DNA of 36,737 bases from SYIM01 sp964581825 (GCA_964581825.1 CAZORB010000022.1:1-36737); one strand, 5' to 3'. Positions 16,529 to 25,240 are shown, numbered from the stretch's first letter. Notes: generated by a model not told the origin, from the sequence alone. Made by a program: numbers and translations.

Positions 16529-17440
16529 ATGCTGCCTTCCTCCGGGGCATTGTTGTCGCGATGCGTTGCAATAAGCGTCGCGCTCGGCTTTGTGATGGTC
16601 TGGTCCACCGGCTTCATCGTGGCTCGATACGGGGTTCCGCATGCGCCCGCGCTCAGCTTTCTGGCGCTCCGGTTTGCGGCCACGCTGCTGGTGCTTGCGC
16701 CGCTGATCCTCGTGCTGAAAGCACGCTGGCCTTCGCGGCGCGACATGTTTCATCTCGCGGTGGCGGGGCTGCTGATGCACGCGGTCTATCTGTCCGGCGT
16801 GTGGATCGCAATCGAGCACGGCATGCCTTCGGCGATGTCTGCGCTGATCGTCAATTTACAGCCCATCCTGACCGCAGTGTGGGTAGCGGGGTGGGGCGAG
16901 GCGGTGGGTCGGCGTCAATGGCTGGGGCTCCTGCTGGGGTTTGTTGGCGTTGCACTTGCGGTGGCCAGCAAGTGGACGGCTGACGGTGTCAGCGTTCCAA
17001 ACCTGATCTGTTGTGTATTGGCATTAGCCGGTATTACCGCAGGCACCCTGTACCAGAAGCGCTGGGTGCCTAGCTTTGACCTGCGCACCGGAAGCTTCGT
17101 TCAGCTTGCTGCCTCGCTTGCCGTTGTTGGACCGCTTGCGCTGATGTTCGAGGACCGATCCATCGCCTGGAATCTGGATCTTCTGCTCGCGCTGGCCTGG
17201 GCCGTACTCGCGATCTCGATCGGTGCAACCTTCGTGCTCTACCGGCTGATTGAAAAAGGCTCGGCGACGGCAGTGACGTCTCTGATGTACCTGGTTCCCC
17301 CCAGCACTGCGCTCATGGCCTGGCTGTTGTTCGATGAGGCCTACGGGTGGTTGGCGGCTGCGGGCATGGTCTGCGCAGCAACCGGTGTGGCGCTGGTCCA
17401 GAGGGCGGGGTCCCCGCGCGCAGCAAATTCATCCCAGTGA
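16529..17440 (+). CDS. EamA-domain (DMT superfamily) permease
   Basis: A 303-residue inner-membrane protein with about ten hydrophobic segments in two EamA repeats (about residues 13-145 and 155-295). The N-terminal helix GFVMVWSTGFIVARYG and the pattern LRFAATLLVLAPL are typical drug/metabolite transporter features. Members export amino acids, nucleosides or other metabolites; the substrate is unknown. The start is uncertain: ATG 16529 has no ribosome site, and GTG 16511 is in frame. It diverges from the phasin gene across an AT-rich 240-base gap. Confidence 0.88.
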   Translation: MLPSSGALLSRCVAISVALGFVMVWSTGFIVARYGVPHAPALSFLALRFAATLLVLAPLILVLKARWPSRRDMFHLAVAGLLMHAVYLSGVWIAIEHGMPSAMSALIVNLQPILTAVWVAGWGEAVGRRQWLGLLLGFVGVALAVASKWTADGVSVPNLICCVLALAGITAGTLYQKRWVPSFDLRTGSFVQLAASLAVVGPLALMFEDRSIAWNLDLLLALAWAVLAISIGATFVLYRLIEKGSATAVTSLMYLVPPSTALMAWLLFDEAYGWLAAAGMVCAATGVALVQRAGSPRAANSSQ

Positions 17441-17531
17441 GACAATCGCGACCGCCGGCGGTGGACGCTCCCCATGAGTGGGATCCGCCCCCAGATAGGC
17501 ACGCAATGCAAACTCAAAAGGGCCTTGCAAC

Positions 17532-18029
17532 ATGAGTGACACTGGCGGCGCTGTGCCGCCCCGACCCGATTCGGCTGCCATCGCTCCGGACCGCTCGCCG
17601 CTTGATCGCTATCCGCACCGGATGCCCATCGTGACCCGCTGGATGGACAACGATGTTTATGGGCACGTGAATAACGTTGTTTACTACTCGTACTTCGATA
17701 CCGTGGTCAATACCTACCTGATCCGGCAGGGCGCGTTGGATATCCACAGCGGCGCGGTCATCGGGCTGGTTGTGGAAACCGGATGCCGCTATTTCGCGCC
17801 CCTGTCGTTTCCCGACGTGGTGGTGGCCGGGCTGCGGGTTGAGCGCATCGGCAACAGCAGCGTTCGCTATCAGGTGGGCCTTTTTCGCAACGACGAAACC
17901 GAGCCGTGTGCGCAGGGACATTTCACGCATGTCTACGTAGACCGCGTTAACCGGCGGCCGGCAGCGTTGCCAGCCGCGCTTCGCGCTGCGCTTGAACCTT
18001 TGCTCGCCCGTGAAGCGGTCGGGCGCTGA
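17532..18029 (+). CDS. Acyl-CoA thioesterase, 4HBT/hotdog fold
   Basis: A 165-residue cytoplasmic protein of the 4-hydroxybenzoyl-CoA thioesterase/YbgC group. The signature RWMDNDVYGHVNNVVYYSYFDT (about residues 36-57) contains the DxxGHVNN active-site motif. The first 25 residues are an unconserved Pro/Asp/Ala-rich extension. It hydrolyses acyl-CoA thioesters; specificity cannot be read from sequence. AAAAGGG lies nine bases upstream of ATG 17532. It is followed after 15 bases by a nitroreductase gene, so the pair is probably co-transcribed. Confidence 0.9.
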   Translation: MSDTGGAVPPRPDSAAIAPDRSPLDRYPHRMPIVTRWMDNDVYGHVNNVVYYSYFDTVVNTYLIRQGALDIHSGAVIGLVVETGCRYFAPLSFPDVVVAGLRVERIGNSSVRYQVGLFRNDETEPCAQGHFTHVYVDRVNRRPAALPAALRAALEPLLAREAVGR

Positions 18030-18044
18030 CCCTCTGGAGCCAAC

Positions 18045-18743
18045 ATGGATTACCCGCACAGCTATCGCTTCGTGGACGACGCGATCATCAGTCGCCACTC
18101 GATTCGGGCATTTCTGAATCAACCCGTTGATCGCGCAATCGTGGCGGATATTCTCGAGGTGGCCAGTCGCGCGCCCTCGGGCACCAACATGCAGCCGTGG
18201 ACGGTTCATGTCCTGACCGGCGAGGCGCGCCAGCGCCTATCTGATCGTATCGTCAAGGTGTTCGATGACCCCGAGCAAAATGCCGCCCACACCGAGGAAT
18301 ATCCGTACTACCCCAAGCAGTGGTTTTCGCCGTACCTCGATCGGCGCCGTACGGTGGGCTTTGCCCTCTACAAGCTGCTGGGAATAGGCAAGGGCGAAAA
18401 AGACAAAATGCATGCGCAGCATGCTCGAAACTATCGGTTCTTTGATGCGCCGGTCGGCATGATCTTCACGATTGATCGTCGGCTGGCGATTGGCAGCTGG
18501 CTCGACTACGGCATGTTTCTGCAGAACGTCATGGTCGCGGCTCGAGCGCGCGGACTCGATACGTGTCCGCAGGCGGCCTTCACGCAATTCCACCGGATCA
18601 TTGCTGACGAACTGTCTCTCGGCGAGCATGAAGCGGTGGTCTGCGGCATGGCGTTGGGCTATGCCGATCACTCGGCGCCCGAGAACACGCTGATCACCGA
18701 GCGTGAACCAGTGTCGCAGTTCGCACGTTTTGTCGGCTGGTAA
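18045..18743 (+). CDS. Nitroreductase family protein (FMN-dependent)
   Basis: A 232-residue flavoprotein of the nitroreductase fold. The N-terminal FMN-binding SRHSIRAFLNQPV (16-28) and EVASRAPSGTNMQPW (about 38-52) are typical of NfnB/NfsB-type and related NAD(P)H oxidoreductases, as is the C-terminal GMALGYAD. The SRHSIR start and the EYPYYPKQWFSPYLDRRR insert resemble the subgroup annotated in Burkholderiales as nitroreductases acting on quinones or nitroaromatics. Substrate unknown. TGGAG precedes ATG 18045. It lies downstream of the thioesterase gene and upstream of a Bug receptor gene. Confidence 0.92.
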   Translation: MDYPHSYRFVDDAIISRHSIRAFLNQPVDRAIVADILEVASRAPSGTNMQPWTVHVLTGEARQRLSDRIVKVFDDPEQNAAHTEEYPYYPKQWFSPYLDRRRTVGFALYKLLGIGKGEKDKMHAQHARNYRFFDAPVGMIFTIDRRLAIGSWLDYGMFLQNVMVAARARGLDTCPQAAFTQFHRIIADELSLGEHEAVVCGMALGYADHSAPENTLITEREPVSQFARFVGW

Positions 18744-18775
18744 CCACCGCTGTTTTCTGGATGGGGGAGATCACA

Positions 18776-19783
18776 ATGAAAAACACTGTTTTCAAGCGCT
18801 TGATTACGGCGCGGTTGATGGCGGCGATGCTCAGTACGGCGGCGCTCGCGCTGTCGGCTTCAGCGCCGGCACAGGCGCAGGATGCTGCCTCGGGTCGCCC
18901 GGTTCGGCTGGTGATTCCGTTCGCGGCAGGCGGGTCGGCGGACATGTTGGGCCGCCTGGTCGCAGAAGGCCTGTCAAAAGCGCTAGGCGTCACCATTACC
19001 GCGGAAAACAAGCCGGGCGCAACGGGTGCGATCGGCGCCGCAGAGGTGGCGCGGTCCAAACCCGATGGGCACACACTGCTGCTGGGCTTTGATGGCACGA
19101 TCGCGATCGCCCCCGTGATCCAGGGCAATGTGGGGTTTGATCCGATCAAAGATTTTTCGCCGATCGCCCGGCTGGCCGATGTCGGGCTGGTGGTCGCTGT
19201 ACATCCGTCAGTGCCTGCCCGCGATATGCGCCAGCTCATTGACTGGTCACGCGCAAACCCGGGCAAGTTGTCGTTTGCCTCACCGGGTCCAGGAAGCACT
19301 GCCCATCTGGCTGGCGAGCAGCTTCGGCTCGAAGCAGGTCTCGACTGGTTGCACGTGCCTTATGGTGCATCCGGCAGTGGAAAGTTCATCAACGACCTTA
19401 TTGGAGGCAGCGTCCCGGCTGCGCTCATCTCGATTGCGGTCGCGGCGCCTTATATTCGTGATGGCCGCATCGTTGGGGTCGGTGTGCCGTCGGCCGCCCC
19501 GAACCCGGCCATCCCAGAAGTTCCCACCTTTGGGAAGTCCGGGCTCGAGCGGTTCAACGTATCGTCGTGGTTCGCGCTGCTTGGCCCTGCGGGTATGTCG
19601 CCAGCGCAGGTTGATAAGCTGAACGCTGAAGTGCAAAAACTGCTGGCGTCGCCGTCGGTCATTGACCGGTTGACCAAAGCGGGAATGGATGCGACGCCCT
19701 CGTCCCCGGCGGCACTGGCTGAGCGCATCACCTCGGATCTGGACAAGTGGCGCAAGGTGGCAAGCCGGATTCCGAAGAACTGA
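18776..19783 (+). CDS. Bug/TctC-family periplasmic substrate-binding protein
   Basis: A 335-residue exported receptor of the tripartite tricarboxylate transporter family (TctC/Bug), greatly expanded in Burkholderiales. A Sec signal peptide ends at AQA-34; the mature protein shows RLVIPFAAGGSADMLGR, NKPGATGAIGA, and PSVPARDMRQLIDW, the hallmark order of the family. It binds a carboxylate or amide in the periplasm. No TctA or TctB membrane gene is present, so it is an orphan receptor that may pair with a distant transporter. ATG 18776 has GGGGGAG six bases upstream; the in-frame ATG at 18761 lies inside this ribosome site and is rejected. Confidence 0.94.
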   Translation: MKNTVFKRLITARLMAAMLSTAALALSASAPAQAQDAASGRPVRLVIPFAAGGSADMLGRLVAEGLSKALGVTITAENKPGATGAIGAAEVARSKPDGHTLLLGFDGTIAIAPVIQGNVGFDPIKDFSPIARLADVGLVVAVHPSVPARDMRQLIDWSRANPGKLSFASPGPGSTAHLAGEQLRLEAGLDWLHVPYGASGSGKFINDLIGGSVPAALISIAVAAPYIRDGRIVGVGVPSAAPNPAIPEVPTFGKSGLERFNVSSWFALLGPAGMSPAQVDKLNAEVQKLLASPSVIDRLTKAGMDATPSSPAALAERITSDLDKWRKVASRIPKN

Positions 19784-19830
19784 GCTCGCTGGGCGGTCGC
19801 TAGCAGAGTTTCCGTCAACGCGTACGTCGG

Positions 19831-19860
19831 TTGACAGGGACCGTCGAATCCAGCGAACAT
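19831..19860 (+). promoter_or_regulatory. Sigma-70 promoter candidate of the DD-peptidase gene
   Basis: A perfect TTGACA (19831-19836), then 18 bp and a weak -10, GAACAT (19855-19860), giving a start near 19867. The TTG of this -35 is also the first in-frame start-like codon of the downstream gene, so translation must begin further on. Confidence 0.45.
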
Positions 19861-19884
19861 ATCCTCAGGCCGCGTCTGAGGGTT

Positions 19885-21201
19885 GTGTCGCAAGTGTTTC
19901 TTCTACAACATTTTTCGTTTTTTTTCGCGAGCGCAGGGATCGCGCTCGCGCTGATGTCGCCCCTGGCGTCGGCGCAGTCGCAGGCCCCGCGGGGCAACGA
20001 GTCGGCCAAACCGCCCGCCACGGCCCCGAAATCAGCGCAACGTTCGCCCTCGGCAGGGCAAGGGACTGCCAAGTCGGCCTCGTCCAGTGCTCAGAAGGGC
20101 AAAAAGGACGGCAGCGCCAAGCAGAACAAATCGGCTGCTCCGCCGCGGGCGTTTGAAGACTCTCCCAAGCCTCCTCAGGGTTCCAAGGCTGCAGCCGGCG
20201 CGGCGGCGGTGGGTGCTGGCGTTGCAGTGGCTGGTGCGGCCGCCGCAGCCTCCGCGAACAATGCTGACACCGCCGGAGCACGGCCGGCCAACGCTTCGGG
20301 CAGTCCCAAGCAGGCTTCGCTCGCGCCCCAGGCGCCACCGCGTCCGTCGGTCGGCGAGTCGATCGGCCTGAAAAACGTAGCCGACCCCTTATCGCTTCAT
20401 TCATCCGTGGCGCTGGTGGTCGATGCGCGTAGCGGTGATGTGCTGGTTCGGAAAAACCCCAACGCGGTACTGCCGATTGCGTCGATTACCAAGCTTATGA
20501 CCGCAATGGTCGTGCTCGATGCCGGGCTGCCGCTGAATGAACGGCTGCAGATCACCCGAGACGACATTGACCGGATGCGTCACACCAGTTCGCGGCTTCA
20601 CCCGGGAGCCTGGCTGACCCGTGCGGAAATGCTGCAGCTTGCCCTGATGTCCTCCGAGAATCGTGCTGCCAATGCGCTCGGTCGCTACTACCCGGGGGGC
20701 ATGCCAGCCTTTGTCGCCGCAATGAACGCGAAATCGCGCGCGCTCGGCTTGCATGACACGCGCTTCGTCGAGCCTACGGGCTTATCGAGCGCCAACGTAT
20801 CCAGTGGGCGCGACCTGGCCCAGCTGGTGCGCACTGCATCGACCTATCCGTTGATCCGTCAGTACTCAACCGCCCGTTCGCTGACTGTGCAACCCGCCCG
20901 CGAGGCGCTCGGTTTCTACAACACGAACCGGCTCATTTCAACGGCGGGCTGGTCAATCGGTCTGCAGAAAACCGGGTTCATTTCCGAGGCGGGTAACTGC
21001 CTGGTGATGGTGGCTAACGTGGAAGGCCGACCGCTTATATTCGTACTGCTTGATGCGGCGGGTAAGCTGGCTCGCTTTGGTGATGCGCAGCGAATTCGCG
21101 CCTGGGTTGAAAAATCCAGCCCGCCGTCGCAGCGTATTCACGCTGAATCCGAGCCTGCCGATCGTACGGTTCCGCTCAGAGTGTCAATGGGCGCGAACTG
21201 A
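19885..21201 (+). CDS. pbpG: D-alanyl-D-alanine endopeptidase / carboxypeptidase (PBP7-like)
   Basis: A 438-residue penicillin-binding serine peptidase (S11 family) that trims peptidoglycan cross-links in the periplasm. Active-site motifs are complete: SITK (Ser200, Lys203), SEN (257-259) and KTG (362-364). A signal peptide (to about ASA-31) is followed by an unusual 140-residue Ala/Pro/Lys/Ser-rich region containing a poly-Ala stretch (AAAGAAAVGAGVAVAGAAAA). Other PBP7 proteins lack so long a linker, which may span periplasm or wall. GTG 19885 is chosen because the signal peptide begins there; earlier codons overlap the promoter. The ribosome site is weak. Gene symbol by similarity. Confidence 0.85.
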   Translation: MSQVFLLQHFSFFFASAGIALALMSPLASAQSQAPRGNESAKPPATAPKSAQRSPSAGQGTAKSASSSAQKGKKDGSAKQNKSAAPPRAFEDSPKPPQGSKAAAGAAAVGAGVAVAGAAAAASANNADTAGARPANASGSPKQASLAPQAPPRPSVGESIGLKNVADPLSLHSSVALVVDARSGDVLVRKNPNAVLPIASITKLMTAMVVLDAGLPLNERLQITRDDIDRMRHTSSRLHPGAWLTRAEMLQLALMSSENRAANALGRYYPGGMPAFVAAMNAKSRALGLHDTRFVEPTGLSSANVSSGRDLAQLVRTASTYPLIRQYSTARSLTVQPAREALGFYNTNRLISTAGWSIGLQKTGFISEAGNCLVMVANVEGRPLIFVLLDAAGKLARFGDAQRIRAWVEKSSPPSQRIHAESEPADRTVPLRVSMGAN

Positions 21202-21219
21202 TTGCGGCTTGCGCGAGGG

Positions 21220-22011
21220 CTACGTAGCAGGCGGCTCGTAGCCTAGCGACGACGAAATATCGGCTGCGGTTTTGCAGACCAGATCAATCCAATCATCCTG
21301 CACAAAATCGGCGGGGGCTGAAATGGAAAGCCCGGCCACGAGCTTGCCAACATCGTCCCGGATGGCGGCGGCAATGCAACGCACGCCCAGCTCGAGTTCC
21401 TCATTGTCACGCGCATAGCCGCGTGCGCGAACCAGCGCAAGTTCGCGTTCGAGTCGGGCCAGCTCGGTGATACTGTTCTTGGTGTGGCCAGCCAGACCTG
21501 TGCGGGTGGCGTAGGCCCGTACATTGCGCGGGTCGTCCACCGACAGGAAGAGCTTGCCAACCGAGGTCAGATGAAGCGGCGCGCGTCCGCCTACTGCGCG
21601 CACAACCTGCATGCCGGAGCGCTCGGATACTGCTCGTTCGATGTAGACGATTTCGTCGGCCTGCCGAATGGACAGATTGACGGGCTGTCCGGTTGCACGG
21701 TGCAACTCACGCATGGGACCGAGCGCGGCGTCGCGCACGTTGAGCCGGGCTTTGACCAGGTTACCGAGTTCAAGCAGGCGGATGCCAAGCTGATAGGTAC
21801 CTGGGTCGCTGCGATCGATCAGGCGCGCCGTGACCAGATCGTTCAGGATTCGATGGGCGGTTGAAGGATGGAGTCCGGTTGCGAGCGACAGATCCTTCAG
21901 GCTGGCAGGCTCGGTGCGCTCAGCCAGCGCGTCCAGTAGCGACACCAGACGCTGGATTACCTGGATCGCCGTTTTGCCGTCGTCGGTCGAAGGAGATTTG
22001 GTTCGTCCCAT
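21220..22011 (-). CDS. IclR-family transcriptional regulator
   Basis: A 263-residue regulator: a winged-helix domain (residues 15-75, SLKDLSLATGLHPSTAHRILNDL as the HTH) and an IclR effector domain (about 85-260, with VNLSIRQADEIVYIERA and the conserved HLTSVGKLFLS). IclR proteins usually control small-molecule catabolism next door, but no obvious catabolic operon is adjacent. The start is fixed by the HTH. It lies 92 bases inside the end of the radical SAM gene on the same strand. TAGAAT ends six bases before ATG 22011, with no ribosome site. Confidence 0.92.
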   Translation of the reverse strand: MGRTKSPSTDDGKTAIQVIQRLVSLLDALAERTEPASLKDLSLATGLHPSTAHRILNDLVTARLIDRSDPGTYQLGIRLLELGNLVKARLNVRDAALGPMRELHRATGQPVNLSIRQADEIVYIERAVSERSGMQVVRAVGGRAPLHLTSVGKLFLSVDDPRNVRAYATRTGLAGHTKNSITELARLERELALVRARGYARDNEELELGVRCIAAAIRDDVGKLVAGLSISAPADFVQDDWIDLVCKTAADISSSLGYEPPAT

Positions 22012-23407
22012 CGTGAAATTCTATCTCACTGGATGAAATCAACCAGGTGTCTATCAGTTGCGCCAGGCGCTCTGGAGCAAATCTCCAGGTGCTGTCGGTT
22101 GTCGCGAACACCCAGTCGGAGAACGCGAGAAAGCGGTGGAACGGCGCACTGCCGAGTAGCTCTGAGAGCTGCTGCTCGAATCGCCCTGAGTTTCCGATCA
22201 GCTCCCAATAGCGCGCGAATCGCGCAAGTCGCTGCATGTCCGGGAATGCGATGTCTCGGGTGGCCAGCACGTTGTAGGGCGGTGACGGGTTGTACCGCAT
22301 CGCAAATTGTTCGGTGTGACGGGCGATTGGCGCGCCACGGAGCCGCTTCAGAATGCCCACCTGTATCTCTTGGGGGCGCAAAGCGATCAGCCGATCAAAG
22401 CCCGCGCCAAAGCTTTCTAGCGTTTCGCCAGGCAGTCCCGCAATCAGGTCGACATGAAGGCTAGCCTGCGTGTGTTCGCGCAGCCAGCGAAGGTTGGCCT
22501 CCGCCTTGTCGTTGCCCTGGCGGCGGCTGATTCGCGCCTGGACCTCAGGATTCCAGGTCTGGATACCGATTTCGAATTGTAGCGTGCCCGCGGGAAACCT
22601 GGGTAAGAGTTCGCGAAGGCGCGGGGGCAGGTGATCGGGTACCAGCTCAAAGTGAGCAAAGCATGGATCCTCGGGCTTGGCTTCGATGCGTTCAAGAAAA
22701 AAACGCAGGATTGCGATGCTGGTATCAATGCGCAGATTGAACGTGCGGTCAACGAAACGCAGTCGCCTTGCGCCCCGCTGGTACAGCGCGTCGAGTTCGC
22801 CAAGAAGCGCATCGAGTGGAAACGGCACCGCGGTACGGTCAAGTGCCGACAGGCAAAACTCACATCGATACGGACATCCCCGCGAGGCTTCGACGTAAAG
22901 ATGGCGATGGGCCAGATCGCGATCGTCGTATAGCGAGTAGGGCATTGTCACCTGCTCGGGCTCGAGCCCGCCGCCTGCGATAAGGTGCGTGAGAGGGCGC
23001 GTTCGGTTGCCGGCTTTCCAGCTCAGGGTCTGCTCACAGAGCTCTCTGAACTCGCGCTCTGCGGTACCGGTGATGACATGGTCAGCCATTCGGCAGATGG
23101 GCTGCTCGAGAGTTTCATGACTGACCTCTGGCCCGCCCAACACAATTCTCAGATCCGGCGCGAGTCGCCGAAGCATTGCCACGAGCCGGGTCGTCTCTTC
23201 GACATTCCAGATGTAAATACCCAGCCCGAGCACCACCGGGTTGCGCGCAAGGATGGTCTCGGCCATTGACTCTGTTCGCGCGCCGATGACGAACTCAAGG
23301 ATTTCAGCGCGCGGCTGCAGCTCGCCGAGATTCGCAAGCAGATAGCGCAGGCCCAGTGATGCGTGGGAATACCGGGCGTTCAGCGTCGCAAGAATAATGT
23401 CGGCCAT
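21920..23407 (-). CDS. B12-binding-domain radical SAM protein (DUF4080 type)
   Basis: A 495-residue protein. Residues 1 to about 130 resemble a cobalamin-binding Rossmann domain (ILATLNARYSHASLGLRYL, ARNPVVLGLGIYIWNVEET, VLGGPEVS). The radical SAM core has CPYRCEFC (Cys178, 182, 185) for the 4Fe-4S cluster and QFEIGIQTWNPEV, followed by a DUF4080-like C-terminal region ending near DWVFATTDST. It should generate 5'-deoxyadenosyl radicals; substrate unknown. ATG 23407 aligns with family starts. The last 30 residues or so (after WLISSSEI) are not family-like and read through the iclR promoter and first 30 codons. The gene may originally have ended near 22040. Confidence 0.9.
   Translation of the reverse strand: MADIILATLNARYSHASLGLRYLLANLGELQPRAEILEFVIGARTESMAETILARNPVVLGLGIYIWNVEETTRLVAMLRRLAPDLRIVLGGPEVSHETLEQPICRMADHVITGTAEREFRELCEQTLSWKAGNRTRPLTHLIAGGGLEPEQVTMPYSLYDDRDLAHRHLYVEASRGCPYRCEFCLSALDRTAVPFPLDALLGELDALYQRGARRLRFVDRTFNLRIDTSIAILRFFLERIEAKPEDPCFAHFELVPDHLPPRLRELLPRFPAGTLQFEIGIQTWNPEVQARISRRQGNDKAEANLRWLREHTQASLHVDLIAGLPGETLESFGAGFDRLIALRPQEIQVGILKRLRGAPIARHTEQFAMRYNPSPPYNVLATRDIAFPDMQRLARFARYWELIGNSGRFEQQLSELLGSAPFHRFLAFSDWVFATTDSTWRFAPERLAQLIDTWLISSSEIEFHDGTNQISFDRRRQNGDPGNPASGVATGRAG
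22018..22023 (-). promoter_or_regulatory. Candidate -10 box six bases before the iclR start
   Basis: TAGAAT on the minus strand, with exactly six bases to ATG 22011, the spacing expected of a leaderless message. It lies inside the radical SAM coding region. The -35 is unclear. Confidence 0.35.
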
Positions 23408-23441
23408 GGGGGGCGAGACGGCCGTTGAAACGCGTGCCAGG

Positions 23442-24500
23442 TCAGGCGGCTGAGGGATGCGCAGCGCTTGCGGGTTTCGCGTGGCTTGCAAGCGCGCGTG
23501 CACAGTCTCCGATAAGCGTCGGGCCACGGTAGATGATGCCGGTGTACATCTGCACCACCTCTGCGCCAGCGTCGATCTTCGCGCACGCATCCGCAGCCGA
23601 CAGAATGCCGCCGACCCCGATAATTGGATACCCTGCAGGCAATCGGGCGCGCAGGGCGCGGATCACATGATTCGACATCTCGAACACGGGTGCGCCCGAT
23701 AGTCCGCCGGTTTGGCCTGCATTGACTTCACCTGCTACCGAATCGCGCGAGATGGTGGTGTTAGTGGCTATGACCGCATCAATACCGTGCGCGGGAAGAA
23801 GGTCGGCAATGAGTGCAATCTGCTCATCGTCCAGGTCGGGCGCAATCTTGAGGACCATGGGAACGCGCTTGCCATCGCGGTCCGACAGCTGTTCGCGCGT
23901 CTGCGCAAGGCCTGCGAGGAGCGCGGAAAGTTCATCACCGCCCTGCAGACGTCGCAGGTCTTTCGTGTTGGGCGAGGAGACATTGACGGTGACGTAGCTT
24001 GCGATCGCGTGCACACGGGCGAGGCACTCGCGGTAGTCATCGATGGCGCGCTCATTGGGCGTGGCGCCATTTTTTCCGATGTTGATGCCCAGAACGCCGG
24101 TGTAACCCGAGCGCTGAACGTTGTCGATCAGAGCATCAAGGCCAAGGTTGTTAAAGCCGAGTCGGTTGATGAGCGCGTGGCGACGCGGGATTCTGAAGAT
24201 TCGCGGACGCGCATTGCCGGGCTGGGGCTTGGGCGTGACGGTGCCGATTTCAATGAAGCCAAAGCCCAGCGCTGCCAGCGCTGGCAGGTGCTCGCCATTT
24301 TTGTCGAGGCCAGCGGCGAGACCGACGCGGTTGCGAAGCTTGAGGCCCAGAAAGGTAACCGGGTCGTCGACCGGCTCGCCTGCCGCCCATCGAATCATCG
24401 GCTTGGAAAAGGACTGGTCAAGCAGTGCGAAAGTCAGGTTGTGGGCACGCTCGGCGTCAAGACTGAAGAGGAGCGGACGGACAAGATCGTATGGATTCAT
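23442..24500 (-). CDS. pyrD: Dihydroorotate dehydrogenase (quinone), class 2
   Basis: A 352-residue membrane-associated FMN enzyme that oxidises dihydroorotate to orotate with quinone (pyrimidine synthesis). The N-terminal hydrophobic/amphipathic extension MNPYDLVRPLLFSLDAERAHN is the class 2 membrane anchor. NVSSPNTK includes Ser175, the catalytic base in class 2 enzymes; AAGLDKNGE and VGGILSAADA bind FMN. The ATG overlaps the stop of bpt by four bases, showing coupling in the aat-bpt-pyrD unit. The radical SAM gene starts 34 bases downstream. Confidence 0.97.
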   Translation of the reverse strand: MNPYDLVRPLLFSLDAERAHNLTFALLDQSFSKPMIRWAAGEPVDDPVTFLGLKLRNRVGLAAGLDKNGEHLPALAALGFGFIEIGTVTPKPQPGNARPRIFRIPRRHALINRLGFNNLGLDALIDNVQRSGYTGVLGINIGKNGATPNERAIDDYRECLARVHAIASYVTVNVSSPNTKDLRRLQGGDELSALLAGLAQTREQLSDRDGKRVPMVLKIAPDLDDEQIALIADLLPAHGIDAVIATNTTISRDSVAGEVNAGQTGGLSGAPVFEMSNHVIRALRARLPAGYPIIGVGGILSAADACAKIDAGAEVVQMYTGIIYRGPTLIGDCARALASHAKPASAAHPSAA

Positions 24501-25240
24501 TCAGCGTGCTGGGTGTCGGCCAGTCGCTCCCAGCGTCCTTCGCTGAGCCGTTCGATGGGCCTGAAGTTGGCTTTGTACGACATCTTGCGGCTGCTGGCGA
24601 TCCAGTAGCCGAGATAGAGGTAGGGCAGGTTGAGCTGGCGGCACTGCTCGATCTGCCAGACGATGTTGAACGTGCCGAAGCTTGCGTGCGGCACGTCAGG
24701 GTCGAAGAAGGTGTACACCGACGAGAGTCCGTCGTTCAGGATGTCGATGATTGACACCATCCGTAGCAGGCCGTCGGGCTCGCGGAACTCAACCAACCGG
24801 GTGTTGACCTTGCTCTGCAAGAGAAACTGGGCGTATTGCTCACGGCTGTCCTGGTCCATGCCGCCACCGGCGTGTCGACTGGCCTGGTACCGAAGATAAA
24901 GCTGGTAGTGCTCAGGTGAAAATCCAAGACGCGCGACGAGCGTGCGGAGGGTGCCGTGCGCGCGCCTGGCTCGACGCTGACTGCGGTCGGGCTGGTATTC
25001 GGCCACCGGTACGCGCACCGGAATGCACGCTCTGCAGCCGTCGCAATAGGGGCGGTAAGTGAACACACCGCTGCGGCGAAACCCCGCGCGAACCAGTTCG
25101 CTGTAAATGTCTGCGTTGATCAGGTGATTGGGCGTAGCAACCTGTGACCGTGCTTGCCGGCCATCGAGGTAGCTGCAGGGGTAGGGCGCTGTGGCGTAAA
25201 ACTGCAGCGCCGAAAAGGGCAGTTCCTTGAGTTGCGTCAT
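24497..25240 (-). CDS. bpt: Aspartate/glutamate leucyltransferase (Bpt)
   Basis: A 247-residue N-end-rule enzyme that moves Leu from Leu-tRNA to proteins with N-terminal Asp or Glu, marking them for ClpS/ClpAP. The N-terminal TAPYPCSYLDGRQARSQ segment and the Cys cluster (Cys66, 69, 72 in YCDGCRAC) are conserved in the ATE/Bpt family, as is the GNAT-like C-terminal half (STVYTFFDP-like SSVYTFFDPD, LYLGYWIASS). It overlaps aat upstream by four bases and pyrD downstream by four. Confidence 0.95.
   Translation of the reverse strand: MTQLKELPFSALQFYATAPYPCSYLDGRQARSQVATPNHLINADIYSELVRAGFRRSGVFTYRPYCDGCRACIPVRVPVAEYQPDRSQRRARRAHGTLRTLVARLGFSPEHYQLYLRYQASRHAGGGMDQDSREQYAQFLLQSKVNTRLVEFREPDGLLRMVSIIDILNDGLSSVYTFFDPDVPHASFGTFNIVWQIEQCRQLNLPYLYLGYWIASSRKMSYKANFRPIERLSEGRWERLADTQHAE

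Noticed and set aside
19831..19884. TTG start for the DD-peptidase at 19831
   Set aside because: The TTG belongs to a consensus TTGACA and the added residues precede an otherwise complete signal peptide.
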